From assembly GCA_021154325.1 (NCBI GenBank), contig JAJKIR010000186.1:1-45461 (forward strand): a stretch of DNA of 45,461 nucleotides, in the 5' to 3' direction. The notes under the pieces were generated by a model. That model had not been told where the DNA came from. It made no database searches and saw only the letters and a program-made list of their open reading frames with translations. Each line of letters starts with the position of its first letter. Positions within the stretch are counted from its first letter, which is position 1. This DNA is from Gemmatimonas sp. (GTDB taxonomy: Bacteria; Gemmatimonadota; Gemmatimonadetes; Gemmatimonadales; Gemmatimonadaceae). This document shows, in pieces, positions 16,225-24,972 of this stretch. The position numbers and the translations under genes were made by a program.

Positions 16225-18666
16225 ATGAGTAAGCCCGTATTCCTCCTCGCCTGTGCCCTGGTCGTGGGAGGGCACGCCGGCGGCGCGCAGCAGCTTCCGC
16301 GCGCGGCGTACTTCGACTATCTGCCCACTCTTCCGCGCATCGTCTCGCAGACGGCAGCGTCTGCTCGGCTGCACCTGTTCGGCGATGTACGGGACAGCGC
16401 CTTTCGCGACGCCGCTCCGATCGACGGAATGGACGATCGCCGAGCAGCGCGGCTTCTTTTCATCGCCGAGCGCTTCTCGCCCATCATGCGGCGGAACAAT
16501 TTCAGCGTGCCGCGAGACCTCGACCGCACGATGGGTCTCGTGCACACGCTGTCCGTGGACAGTTGGAAACGCGGCCGGCTGGTGCAATCGGAGTCGGTCG
16601 CGTTAGGCAGCTCGGCTGACGGGGCGACACTCGCCGGCGAGCCCCGGGACGCGCTCGACGCTGCCCTCCGGCAACGTGACATCGAGCGGCTGCGGCAGCT
16701 CGTGCGCGACCGGAACGCCCCTCGACCAGTCGTGCCGGCCGAAGGAGAGACGGAGCATGTGCTCTTCTTCGATCAGCCGGGGACCGACCTCGCCAGCTGG
16801 CGGCGGACGTTCTCGAGGCGTGACCCGTCCACGGGCTCGAAGGTGTACGCCCATCCCTTCATTCACGAAGTGTCGGACGTGGGGAGTGGCGAAGCTCGCT
16901 ATCTGCTCGTTATGCAGTACTGGTTTTTCTATCCGTTCAACGACGCGGTCAACACCCACGAGGGGGACTGGGAGCACATCAACGTCCTCATCACGACGGC
17001 GGAGCGGGCCGCGACAACCTCCGCGCGCTCCGTGCGCGGCGCGCTGCTGACGGAGAAGGACATTGGGCGCATCCTCTCGCCCGCATACGATGTCGAGGAT
17101 TCGTTGATCATCGGTGCCGTGGATTATTACTTCCACCAGAACGTCTCGACGGTGGATTACCTGGCGGCGCGCTCCGATTCGGAGCCCCTGCGCCGCACCG
17201 GCGACCCGCGATACGTCTGGGAGGACGTCGGCTTCGTGCGCGACGTGGTGCGCCGCCGCCTCGTGGTGAGCGGCGGGCGGCTCGCGACGCACCCTGTTGT
17301 CTATATCGGCGGCGATAACAAGGGGCCGGACGAGCTGCTCGTTCTCCGTCCGCGCTTTCTCGCCTCGTTCAAGAGAAACTCGGGGTCGTCCTACCCGTTC
17401 CCCGGTGTCTGGCAGACGGTCGCCGGCTTCGGCGTCACGGAGAAGGTCAACGGGCGCCCCGTTCCCGAACTTCAGGGCCCTGACTCGCTCTCGTGGGCCG
17501 ACGCCATCGATCGCAGCGAGTACGTCGCGTTCCGCGCCAAAGACATCCTCCTCCTGCCGGATTGGGAGCGTGTTGAGCAAATGCTACTCGAGCGCGACGA
17601 CGTGCTGCGCGCGTGGAGCTGGCTCGTGTTGCCCATCTACTGGGGTTTTCCGGTGATGCGTTCGACGGGCGGCGGCCTCCTGAAACACGTCGACCTCGGT
17701 AACGTCGCGCCCATGGGGCCCACCTTTCAGTCCGGCTGGAACCGCATCGGCAATGACCCCGATTTCAGCGACTACGAGATCCGTGTCCTGCGCATACCAT
17801 TCTCGCCGGCATCGCCATGGGCAGTTCTGCATAACGGTTGGGGCGTGCTCAACGTGCCACTCGCTGCGTGGGGGCTGATGCCCGGCTACAATGTGGCGTT
17901 CGTCGAGATCATGCCATGGATCGCGGGCACGATGAACTACTTCGGCGCGCCACCGCCGCGCACGTATTCCTCCGACCGGCTGCCGAGCCGCTTCACCAGT
18001 GCATCCGTGGGAGCCTACGTCGACTTCGACGGTCTTGGCTTCGTGCGTGCGCTGCCGCGCCATGATCCCGTCATCACCACCGCTGGTGCCGCGGGCGCCA
18101 CGAACGAATCACGTCTGGTGAGGCGTGCCCATGTCGGTTCGAAGATCGGCTTCAACCTCTATTTCGGGGAGCGTTTCTCGCTCGAGAACAGCTACGCCCT
18201 TGGCACGAGCGACGCCCAGTACGATGTCATGCCGGAAGGTGGGGAGACGGCGAAGGTCACTGGAATCCTTCAAATGCGTCAGCTCGCGGGCGGGCTCCGC
18301 TACGACGCGTTTCGCCAGCGCGATGGCAGCTTCCGAATGTTCGCGCGCGCCGGCTACGGATGGCTATCGTATCGCGCGAGCGCGCTTGCCGTGAGCTCGG
18401 CACCGCTCGCACGTCCCGAAGTCCGCGGCGGCTACCTTCCTCCGCTCCTGCCATCGCGCGAGTGGTGGCCCAACACGTGGTATGCTGGCGGTGGCATCGA
18501 GGCGTTCAGTCCCCGTCGCTACTATCTGTTACATCTACTCGGGTACGGCCTGCGAATGGACCTCACGGAGTTCTTCAACAAGCTCACTTTCGACGAGGCG
18601 AGTGGACAGGGCGATGTGCTGGCCCATCGAGGGGACATCGCGCTCTCACTCGTCTTCGGCTGGTGA
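16225..18666 (+). CDS. Secreted Vps62-like protein with probable outer-membrane C-terminal domain
   Basis: An 813-residue exported protein: signal peptide 1-21 (FLLACALVVGGHAGGA), then a large domain with QYWFFYPFNDAVNTHEGDWE (231-250). That segment resembles the core of Vps62/DUF946 proteins known from fungi, plants and bacteria, whose biochemical role is unclear. From about residue 590 onward short alternating strands rich in aromatic residues (GAYVDFDGLGFV, FNLYFGERFSLENSYALG, YYLLHLLGYGLRMDL) suggest a beta barrel ending in a strand with FGW. The ATG at 16225 is preceded by GGGAGTCGGGA. Function unknown; a surface or envelope role is inferred. Confidence 0.75.
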   Translation: MSKPVFLLACALVVGGHAGGAQQLPRAAYFDYLPTLPRIVSQTAASARLHLFGDVRDSAFRDAAPIDGMDDRRAARLLFIAERFSPIMRRNNFSVPRDLDRTMGLVHTLSVDSWKRGRLVQSESVALGSSADGATLAGEPRDALDAALRQRDIERLRQLVRDRNAPRPVVPAEGETEHVLFFDQPGTDLASWRRTFSRRDPSTGSKVYAHPFIHEVSDVGSGEARYLLVMQYWFFYPFNDAVNTHEGDWEHINVLITTAERAATTSARSVRGALLTEKDIGRILSPAYDVEDSLIIGAVDYYFHQNVSTVDYLAARSDSEPLRRTGDPRYVWEDVGFVRDVVRRRLVVSGGRLATHPVVYIGGDNKGPDELLVLRPRFLASFKRNSGSSYPFPGVWQTVAGFGVTEKVNGRPVPELQGPDSLSWADAIDRSEYVAFRAKDILLLPDWERVEQMLLERDDVLRAWSWLVLPIYWGFPVMRSTGGGLLKHVDLGNVAPMGPTFQSGWNRIGNDPDFSDYEIRVLRIPFSPASPWAVLHNGWGVLNVPLAAWGLMPGYNVAFVEIMPWIAGTMNYFGAPPPRTYSSDRLPSRFTSASVGAYVDFDGLGFVRALPRHDPVITTAGAAGATNESRLVRRAHVGSKIGFNLYFGERFSLENSYALGTSDAQYDVMPEGGETAKVTGILQMRQLAGGLRYDAFRQRDGSFRMFARAGYGWLSYRASALAVSSAPLARPEVRGGYLPPLLPSREWWPNTWYAGGGIEAFSPRRYYLLHLLGYGLRMDLTEFFNKLTFDEASGQGDVLAHRGDIALSLVFGW

Positions 18667-18708
18667 AACAGGTCGTGATCGACGAGTGCCGCATATATTG
18701 CAGCTGGA

Positions 18709-19524
18709 ATGAGCACGAGACGGAAGTCCACCGAGTCTGCCTCGAACACGGAGTCTGGCCGCTCTCCAGCGAAGCCACCGGTGCGGGGAAGGGCTCGTTC
18801 GAGAGACGAAGGCGTTGAGCACACACCGATCGACGCCCCCCATGGGTCGCGTCCCGATCAGGTGTACGCGCGCCTCCGTGAGCTCATCGTCGGCGGTCTC
18901 CTCGCCCCGGGCAGTCGCATCGTCGAGACGGAGATCGCGACCCGGCTCGGCGTGAGCCGGACGCCTGTGCGCGAGGCGCTCCAGCGGCTCCTGCAGGAGG
19001 GGTACGTCCTGGACACGTTAGGCGCTCAGCAGTCGCGACTCACCGTCGCGCCGCTCACGCGTGACGACGTCCGCGAGCTGCTCACCGTCGTCGGCGCCCT
19101 GGAGGGGATCGCGGCGCAGCACGCGGCCTCCCTGGACGTCGGCACTCGCGCGACGCTGGCGAAGGCGTTGCGCGAGGCGAACGGGGAATTTCATCGCGCC
19201 GGCCGGGCGACGCCGATCGACCACGAGCTGCTCTACGATGCGGACGAGCGCTTCCACCGGCGGATCGTCGAAGCAGGCGCGGGGCCGCGTCTCCTCGCGC
19301 TCTATGACGCCGTAAAGCCGCAGGCCGAGCGTTACATCCGGATGTACATCAGCATGCTCACGGGCGACATCCGCAGCTCCGTCGCCGAGCATGAGATCAT
19401 TATCGGCGCGATCACTGAAGGAAGGCGGGATGACGCCGAATCGGCGGTCGAGAGTAACTGGCGCCACGCCGCGGATCGGTTGAGCCGCGTCATAGAGCTC
19501 GCGGGTGAGCGTGGAGCCTGGTGA
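18709..19524 (+). CDS. GntR-family transcriptional regulator (FCD/FadR-type)
   Basis: A 271-residue DNA-binding regulator. The winged helix lies at about 48-112 (DQVYARLRELIVGGLLAPGS, then VSRTPVREALQRL), preceded by an unusually long basic, probably disordered tail of about 45 residues. The C-terminal FCD helical domain keeps the metal/ligand residues D179, H183, H228 and H253 expected for this class. The effector is unknown, typically a small carboxylate. It overlaps the following dinB-type gene by four bases (GTGA), an unusual pairing. A CGTTAGGC word at 19016 encodes Thr-Leu-Gly with a rare TTA codon. Confidence 0.9.
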   Translation: MSTRRKSTESASNTESGRSPAKPPVRGRARSRDEGVEHTPIDAPHGSRPDQVYARLRELIVGGLLAPGSRIVETEIATRLGVSRTPVREALQRLLQEGYVLDTLGAQQSRLTVAPLTRDDVRELLTVVGALEGIAAQHAASLDVGTRATLAKALREANGEFHRAGRATPIDHELLYDADERFHRRIVEAGAGPRLLALYDAVKPQAERYIRMYISMLTGDIRSSVAEHEIIIGAITEGRRDDAESAVESNWRHAADRLSRVIELAGERGAW

Positions 19525-20744
19525 GCGTGGAGTCGCCCCGGCGCATCCTGCTCGCGGACGCTGACGCGTTCTTCGTCGCCGTCGCCCGGCACGTCGATCC
19601 CGACGGCGCGGGTCGTGAGCCTTTGCTCATCGTCGGCGGCACGCGCGAGAGTCGGGGCGTCGTCTGTTCGGCGTCGTACGAGACGCGCAAGTACGGCGTC
19701 CGATCGGCAATGCCGATCTCGCGCGCGCTGCGTCTCTGTCCGCAGGCGGTCTGCGTGCCGGTGCCGCGCAAGGCGTGCATGCAGAAGCACCGGGAGATTC
19801 GCGCCGTGCTCGAGCGCCACGCACCGGCGGTCGAGGGCGCGAGCATCGACGAGTGGTATCTCGACCTCGCCGGCACCGAGGCGCTCTATCATAACGAGTC
19901 GCTCTCGGAGACGGCGGCGCGCATCCGCGGCGACGTCATCCGCGAGACGGGCCTCTCCGTCTCCTTCGGCGGCGGCACGTCGAAGCTGATCGCGAAGCTC
20001 GCCGTGGAGCACGCAAAGCACGGCGCCAGCGGCCATGGCACCGGCGTGCACGTCGTTCCCGCCGGCGAGGAGCAGGAGTTCATGCACGGCATCGCGCTCG
20101 CGGAGATCCCGCTCGTCGGACCGCGCTTTCAGGAGCGGCTCGCCCGACTCGGCATGCGCACCGTGCCGGACGTGCTGCAGTACGATGAGCGTACGCTCAC
20201 GCAGTGGTTGGGCGAGCGCGAGGCGGCATGGCTCTGCGACCGGGTCCGCGGTATCGACAGCGCGCACGTCGAGCCGCATCTCGACGCGAAGAGCATCAGC
20301 CGCGACGAGACGTTCCCGCTCGACATCGACGATGACGCCGAGCTGCGAAAGGAGCTCCTCGCGTTGTTGACGCGCGCGGCAGCCGACCTCCGCGCCGACG
20401 GCCTCGCGGCCCGGACCGTCCGGGTGAAGATCCGCGATCACGATTTCCGCACTCGTCAGGCGAGTCGCACTCTCGACCGGCCGGTGATCGCGGATCGCGT
20501 CCTGCTGACTGTCGCGCAAGCATTGCTGCAGCGTCTCCGGGCGGCGCGGCGTGTGCCGGCGCGTCTCCTCGGCGTCGCCTTCTCGTCGCTCGCGGCCGAC
20601 GCGACTGCCGATCAGCTCACACTCTTCGAAGCGCGTGACAGCCGCTTCGTCGAAACCGACCGCGACCGGAGCATCGCGCGCGTCGTCGATCGCGTCCGCG
20701 CCAAATTCGGCGACAAGGGAATTCTGCCGGGCGGATTGATCTGA
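19521..20744 (+). CDS. dinB: Y-family DNA polymerase (DNA polymerase IV type)
   Basis: This is a translesion polymerase for bypass of damaged template bases. The 407 residues contain the catalytic acids D13/D15 (ADADAFF) and D110/E111 (SIDEWYLD), the palm-fingers block, helix-hairpin-helix thumb residues (IPLVGPRFQERLARLGMRTV) and the little finger domain. QLTLF at 365-369 fits the beta-clamp-binding consensus. The GTG start at 19521 is set by its overlap with the GntR stop. Expression is therefore likely tied to the GntR regulator rather than, or in addition to, LexA; no LexA box was identified. Confidence 0.9.
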   Translation: MSVESPRRILLADADAFFVAVARHVDPDGAGREPLLIVGGTRESRGVVCSASYETRKYGVRSAMPISRALRLCPQAVCVPVPRKACMQKHREIRAVLERHAPAVEGASIDEWYLDLAGTEALYHNESLSETAARIRGDVIRETGLSVSFGGGTSKLIAKLAVEHAKHGASGHGTGVHVVPAGEEQEFMHGIALAEIPLVGPRFQERLARLGMRTVPDVLQYDERTLTQWLGEREAAWLCDRVRGIDSAHVEPHLDAKSISRDETFPLDIDDDAELRKELLALLTRAAADLRADGLAARTVRVKIRDHDFRTRQASRTLDRPVIADRVLLTVAQALLQRLRAARRVPARLLGVAFSSLAADATADQLTLFEARDSRFVETDRDRSIARVVDRVRAKFGDKGILPGGLI

Positions 20745-20817
20745 ACGTGAGGCCAAAGCTGGATTCTCTCCACATGGAGAGTCCAGGGTTCTGGAACGCT
20801 AATGGCGCGAATTGTAA

Positions 20818-20885
20818 GCGAATCCAACCGATTGGCGTAACGGCTGAGGCGCAGCTAACACTTGGATGCATGAGGTTGGATTCGC
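20818..20885. repeat. Inverted repeat between convergent dinB and M23 peptidase genes
   Basis: GCGAATCCAAC (20818-20828) is repeated inverted as GTTGGATTCGC (20875-20885) with a 46-base spacer. A second imperfect inverted repeat (CTCTCCACATGGAGAG) lies at about 20767-20782, and three ATTCGCG-like units follow at about 20880-20906. The 204-bp interval 20745-20948 between the two convergent genes holds only these structures, probably transcription-ending. It is less GC-rich than the genes. Confidence 0.55.
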
Positions 20886-20948
20886 GAACATTCGCGTCAT
20901 TCGCGACCCAACAGCCCTCCAAGCCTGTGTCGCCCGAATCCTGCGAAA

Positions 20949-21812
20949 TCAGGACCCGGTCCCAGTCGGCTTATCGGCTGCGGGATGACGGACCACCGGT
21001 GTCGGTGAGCCGGCTTGCAGCACGGGCGCGGGGTCGCGCGGCTTGTCGTGCGGCGTGAGGCGGGCGGTGATCAGATATTTGAGTGGATCCACCGGCTCGC
21101 CGCGTACTCGCACCTCGAAGTGCACGTGCGCGGCCGTCGAGAGGCCAGAGGAGCCGACCGCCGCGATCACGTCTCCGAAGGACACGAAGTCGCCGACGCG
21201 CACCTTCACGGCGCTGCAGTGTGCATAACGACTGGTGACGCCGTTGCCGTGGTCGAGCTCCACCATCAGCCCATCGCCGAGCTTGCGCCCGACGAAGCTC
21301 ACCCGGCCGGCGGCCGGGGCGGTGATGTTCGAGCCGTACGCTGCCGCGACGTCGACACCCTTGTGCGGGCGGAAGATCCGCAGAATCGGGTGCCAGCGTG
21401 ACCGCGAGAAGCGGCTCGTGATCGGTCCGACGGCGGGCAGCATGATGCCGCGCGCCGGCCTCGCGAGGCCGGCGGTGCCGTGCGCGGCGACGTTCTTCAC
21501 CGCGTGTGCGTCGCCCGACTCGCCTTCGCCGTCCGGGACGTCGAGATCGGCGATGCTCTGCAGGGAGTCGGTGAGGGTGAGGATCATCTGATGAGCATCC
21601 GCTAACTCATCGGCCGTCGCCGTCACCTGCAGCGAATCACTGAAGACGATGACGCCAAGCCCAGCGATCGACAGCGTGCAAAGGCTGGCGATCGCAAGGG
21701 CGGCACGGACGTGACGGCGCGTGATGTGCACCGCGCGCGTCTTTCGCAGTGGATTCGGCGGGACGATGAGGAGCGTCCATCCCGTGCGGCTATGTGGGCG
21801 GTCCGACGCCAT
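20949..21812 (-). CDS. M23-family peptidoglycan endopeptidase, membrane-anchored
   Basis: A 287-residue LytM/M23 metallopeptidase that would cleave peptide cross-links of peptidoglycan. A single transmembrane helix (about 36-58) anchors it, a short linker follows, and the catalytic domain (about 122-255) has the zinc ligands H150 and D154 (HKGVD) and H229/H231 (HVHFEV), with H198 in YAHCS. The C-terminus is proline-rich. It starts nine bases after the bactofilin stop. Bactofilin and M23 peptidases are known to work together in cell-shape control (for example CcmA and Csd1 in Helicobacter), so localised wall remodelling is the likely role. Confidence 0.92.
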   Translation of the reverse strand: MASDRPHSRTGWTLLIVPPNPLRKTRAVHITRRHVRAALAIASLCTLSIAGLGVIVFSDSLQVTATADELADAHQMILTLTDSLQSIADLDVPDGEGESGDAHAVKNVAAHGTAGLARPARGIMLPAVGPITSRFSRSRWHPILRIFRPHKGVDVAAAYGSNITAPAAGRVSFVGRKLGDGLMVELDHGNGVTSRYAHCSAVKVRVGDFVSFGDVIAAVGSSGLSTAAHVHFEVRVRGEPVDPLKYLITARLTPHDKPRDPAPVLQAGSPTPVVRHPAADKPTGTGS

Positions 21813-21821
21813 CGCTTTGCG

Positions 21822-22274
21822 CTACGCTCCGGAACCCGACAACGCCGTCGCCGGTGTCGGCATCGGCGCGCGTGTCTTGATCTTCGCCGGACGCTCCTTC
21901 GTGCTCGCCGCTGCCGTCACCGTGAGACGGCCCTGCACGACGCAGCCCTCGTGGATCATGATCGCGCCCGCATCGATATCCCCGGTGACGACCGCGCTTG
22001 GCTGGAGCTCGATGCGCGACGTCGCCGTCACGTTGCCCTGAACGGAGCCGCCGACAATGACCTCACGCGCCGAGATGTGTCCGACGACGGTCGCGCCGGT
22101 GCCGATGACGACGATGTCGGCACGAAGGATGGAGCCGTCGAGCTTTCCGTCGACGCGCAGCGTGCCTTCAGTATCGATGTCACCGCGCACGGTGAGCTGT
22201 GCGTCGAGCACGGAGTATCCCGCGCCAGTCGACGGCAGATTATTTGGATCGGGTCGGCGTTTGAAGAGGCTCAT
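21822..22274 (-). CDS. Bactofilin
   Basis: A 150-residue polymer-forming cytoskeletal protein. The central region (about 20-120) is a run of short hydrophobic beta repeats (TVRGDIDTEGTLRVDGKLDG, GHISAREVIVGGSVQGNV) that fold as a right-handed beta helix. The N-terminus (MSLFKRR) is short and basic, as in membrane-associating bactofilins, and the C-terminal tail is unstructured. I chose the ATG at 22274 over the longer frame to 22379. It is followed directly by an M23 peptidase that it probably positions. Confidence 0.92.
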   Translation of the reverse strand: MSLFKRRPDPNNLPSTGAGYSVLDAQLTVRGDIDTEGTLRVDGKLDGSILRADIVVIGTGATVVGHISAREVIVGGSVQGNVTATSRIELQPSAVVTGDIDAGAIMIHEGCVVQGRLTVTAAASTKERPAKIKTRAPMPTPATALSGSGA

Positions 22275-22369
22275 CGAAGGTCCGCGCGGTGAAGGGTGAT
22301 GCAATGAAACTCCGCTCTGTGTAGAGGACGACGACGTGCGCTCGATAATTACACGCAAACACCGCGCGT

Positions 22370-22447
22370 CTCGATGCATGAACGCGCGCTCGCGCGGCTG
22401 TTTTGCCCGCGACAGATTACTGTACGCATTGCCGCGTATGCATCGAG
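22370..22447. promoter_or_regulatory. Inverted repeat in divergent bactofilin / hydratase interval
   Basis: CTCGATGCAT (22370-22379) is repeated inverted as ATGCATCGAG (22438-22447) with a 58-base spacer. It lies in the 230-bp interval 22275-22504 between divergent start codons. It could be a looped operator or RNA structure. TTGACT at 22459-22464 is a possible -35 for the hydratase, but no good -10 follows. Confidence 0.35.
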
Positions 22448-22504
22448 TATCGGCAAAGTTGACTGCGGCGACATGCCATCCTGCCCGGGAGCAAAGATTC
22501 CTTC

Positions 22505-23296
22505 ATGAGCTACGATCATCTCCTCGTTTCGACGTCCGTGAGTGGCGTGCGTACGATCACATTGAATCGGCCGGAGCGACTCAACGCTGTGAATCCGCGC
22601 CTCGCCGACGAGCTCCCGATGGCGATCGACGACGCCGTTCGCGATGACACCGTGCGTGTCGTCGTCGTCACTGGCGCGGGCCGCGGCTTCTGCGCTGGCC
22701 TCGATCTCAGCGAGCCGCCGACGCTGCCCGATGAGAATCTCCGCGCGCGCCTCGATCCACTCGCCTGGGTCGGCCGATGGGTGCTCGCGGCAACGCGTTG
22801 TGAGAAACCTCTCATCGCCGCCGTGAATGGCCCCGCGGCCGGCGCGGGCTTTGGCCTCGCGCTCGCGGCCGACATCCGCCTCGCGGCGCGTGGTGCGCGC
22901 GTGACGGCGGGCTACGTTCGGCGCGGTCTCAGCCCCGACGCGGGCGTGAGTTACCTGCTGCCGCGGCTGATCGGTCTCTCTCGCGCGACCGAGATCCTGC
23001 TCTCGGGTCGCGACGTCGACGCGGACGAAGCGCTCCGCATCGGCATCGCCGCCGCGACGTTCGACGACGACGGTTTCGCGGACCAGGTCACTCGTTATGC
23101 AGAACGACTCGCGGCCGGTCCACCCATCGCTTTCGCGCTCACCAAGCGCCTGCTCGCTTCCACGTTCGAGGTCTCGCTCGAGGAACAGCTCGCGCGCGAG
23201 CTCGTCGCGATCAAGACGTGCTTTGCGTCACGCGACGTGTCCGAGGCAATGCGCGCGTTCACTGAGAAACGCCCGCCAGCGTTTCACGGGAGATGA
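22505..23296 (+). CDS. Enoyl-CoA hydratase/isomerase family protein, PaaG-like
   Basis: A 263-residue crotonase-fold protein. The oxyanion-hole segments are GRGFCAGLDLS (59-69) and AAVNGPAAGAGFGLAL (105-120). The first catalytic glutamate of true enoyl-CoA hydratases is replaced by glycine, and the second position is aspartate D145 in GLSPDAGVSYLLPR. This is the pattern of PaaG, an isomerase of phenylacetate breakdown, rather than of a beta-oxidation hydratase. No other phenylacetate genes are in the window, so the substrate stays open. It ends three bases from the convergent phosphoesterase gene. Confidence 0.85.
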   Translation: MSYDHLLVSTSVSGVRTITLNRPERLNAVNPRLADELPMAIDDAVRDDTVRVVVVTGAGRGFCAGLDLSEPPTLPDENLRARLDPLAWVGRWVLAATRCEKPLIAAVNGPAAGAGFGLALAADIRLAARGARVTAGYVRRGLSPDAGVSYLLPRLIGLSRATEILLSGRDVDADEALRIGIAAATFDDDGFADQVTRYAERLAAGPPIAFALTKRLLASTFEVSLEEQLARELVAIKTCFASRDVSEAMRAFTEKRPPAFHGR

Positions 23297-23299
23297 GGC

Positions 23300-23977
23300 T
23301 TACCGTTTAGCCGCTGTTCGCGTCCCGCGTCTCGCGACGCGCGCCCCGCGCGCGATCTCCTCCATCGTTCGGCCCGTCGCCACTGACGTCGTCTCCTCCT
23401 CGACGACATCTCGCGACTTCTCGGCCAGCTCGTCGCGGTGTTTGATCAGCAGCCATTGCGGACGGCCCGGGCGCTTCATGCGCACCAGCACCCAGCCGCC
23501 GCGTAAGCGCTCACCGTGCAGCACGAACTTGAGGTCGCCGCGCGCGTAGCCTTCACGGAGCGCCTCGACGCCACCGCCGTCCTCCGCCTCGTACGTGCCG
23601 CGATCCCAGAGCATCACCGTACCGCCGCCGTACTCGCCCTGCGGGATCGTCCCTTCGAACTTGTTGTACTCGATCGGATGATCCTCGACTTCCATCGCAA
23701 GCCGGCGAACGCTCGGATCGTAGCTCGGCCCCTTCGGCACGGCCCAGCTCTTCATCACACCGTCGAGCTCGAGCCTAAAGTCGAAGTGCAGGTGACTCGC
23801 CTCGTGCTTCTGCACGACGAACCGCAACGTCGGCGCGCGCTTCTTCCTCGCCGGTCGTACGGCCGTCGCCGCGCCACCCGAGGGCTCACGCGTCTTCGTG
23901 AAATCACGCTTGCGCCGATACTCGGTGAGCTTGGTCGGTGCGCGCTTCCCGCCGCCGCTGCGTTTCTTCGCCGCCAT
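23300..23977 (-). CDS. Stand-alone LigD-type 3'-phosphoesterase
   Basis: A 225-residue protein equal to the phosphoesterase domain of bacterial DNA ligase D, which trims 3'-phosphate or ribonucleotide ends during non-homologous end joining. The active-site residues H58, H64, D66, R68 and H100 (QKHEASHLHFDFRLE, then EDHPIEY) align with those described for Pseudomonas LigD. The basic N-terminal tail (about 50 residues, KKRSGGGKRAPTK) likely binds DNA. The polymerase and ligase domains are absent. It follows Ku by 46 bases on the same strand, which supports an end-joining role. The ATG at 23977 fits best; the frame runs to 24013. Confidence 0.9.
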   Translation of the reverse strand: MAAKKRSGGGKRAPTKLTEYRRKRDFTKTREPSGGAATAVRPARKKRAPTLRFVVQKHEASHLHFDFRLELDGVMKSWAVPKGPSYDPSVRRLAMEVEDHPIEYNKFEGTIPQGEYGGGTVMLWDRGTYEAEDGGGVEALREGYARGDLKFVLHGERLRGGWVLVRMKRPGRPQWLLIKHRDELAEKSRDVVEEETTSVATGRTMEEIARGARVARRGTRTAAKR

Positions 23978-24023
23978 TGCCTTCCCGCCTCGCCAGTGAT
24001 GATCGATCACCAACCGGCGTCTT

Positions 24024-24839
24024 TCATGCCGTGCGGCGGCGCCGCGTCCGAGTCTTCTTCGCCTTCTTGCCTCCAGATTGCTCGAGGCTCGCCTGCAGAC
24101 GCGACATTAGATCGATGACCGTCGTGCTCTCCGGCTCCTCCACCGGCGCAGCCTCGATCTTCTGTCCCTTCATCTTCGCGCGAATCATCTTCATCAGGCT
24201 CGCGCGGTACTCGTCCGTGTACTTCTCCGGCTGGAACGGCTCGGCGAGATTGGCGACGAGCTGCGCGGCCATCTTCAGCTCCTGCGGCCGCACCAGCTCA
24301 CTGGATGGAAAGCTCAGCTCACTGCTGTCGACGAGCTCGTTCGCGAAGCGCATCGTCTCGAGCATCATCGCGTCGCCGACCGTTTTGATCGCGGCCAGAT
24401 GCTGCTTCTGATGCATGGTGAGCTTGCCGACGCCGACGGAGCCAGTGGTGCGAATTGCTTCGCGCAGGAGCGCGTAGCCCTTCTCGCCGCCCTTGGCCGG
24501 CATCACATAGTATGGCGTGTCGAAGAATCGCGGGTCGATCTCCTCGGCGCGAACGAAATCGAGAATGTCGATCGTCTTCGACGACGCGAGCGCGGCGGCG
24601 CGGAAGTCTTCGTCGGTGAGAATGACGTACTTCCCCTTCGCATACTCGTAGCCTTTCACGATCTCGCCCCAGGGCACGGGCTCGCCGTCTTTCGCGCAGA
24701 CGCGCTCGTACTTCACCGGCGCGAGGTCCTCCGCGTGCAGCATCTTGAAGGAGACGTGATCGCTCTGGACCGCCGTGCGCAGCTCCACCGGAATGCTCAC
24801 CAGCCCGAACGAGATCGTCCCTTTCCATGCTGCGGCCAT
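24024..24839 (-). CDS. ku: DNA end-binding protein Ku
   Basis: Bacterial Ku forms a homodimeric ring on double-strand DNA ends and recruits LigD. The 271 residues start with the family signature AAAWKGTISFGLVSIPVEL, continue through the ring-forming beta barrel, and end in a lysine/arginine-rich tail (GGKKAKKTRTRRRR). That tail is typical of Ku C-termini that contact DNA. I chose the ATG at 24839; the frame is open to 25085 but the extra residues do not match Ku. It heads an operon with the phosphoesterase. A full ligase D is not present in the window. Confidence 0.95.
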   Translation of the reverse strand: MAAAWKGTISFGLVSIPVELRTAVQSDHVSFKMLHAEDLAPVKYERVCAKDGEPVPWGEIVKGYEYAKGKYVILTDEDFRAAALASSKTIDILDFVRAEEIDPRFFDTPYYVMPAKGGEKGYALLREAIRTTGSVGVGKLTMHQKQHLAAIKTVGDAMMLETMRFANELVDSSELSFPSSELVRPQELKMAAQLVANLAEPFQPEKYTDEYRASLMKMIRAKMKGQKIEAAPVEEPESTTVIDLMSRLQASLEQSGGKKAKKTRTRRRRTA

Positions 24840-24972
24840 TCGCGCCTCCGCGGTCAGTGTCGTCGCACGTGATTCCAAGCAAGCGGCATGCCCTGCGGCT
24901 CCGGCCAACGCGCTAATCTTCATCGCCGCGCGCTCGGTGTGCGCGCCGCTGTTTACCCGTAGCGGAGGTTCC

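Noticed and set aside
20818..20885. attC-like site formed by ATCCAAC and GTTGGAT
   Set aside because: The outer boxes match the consensus, but no inner L boxes with matching pairing were found, and the repeat lies in a convergent gap where a terminator is expected.
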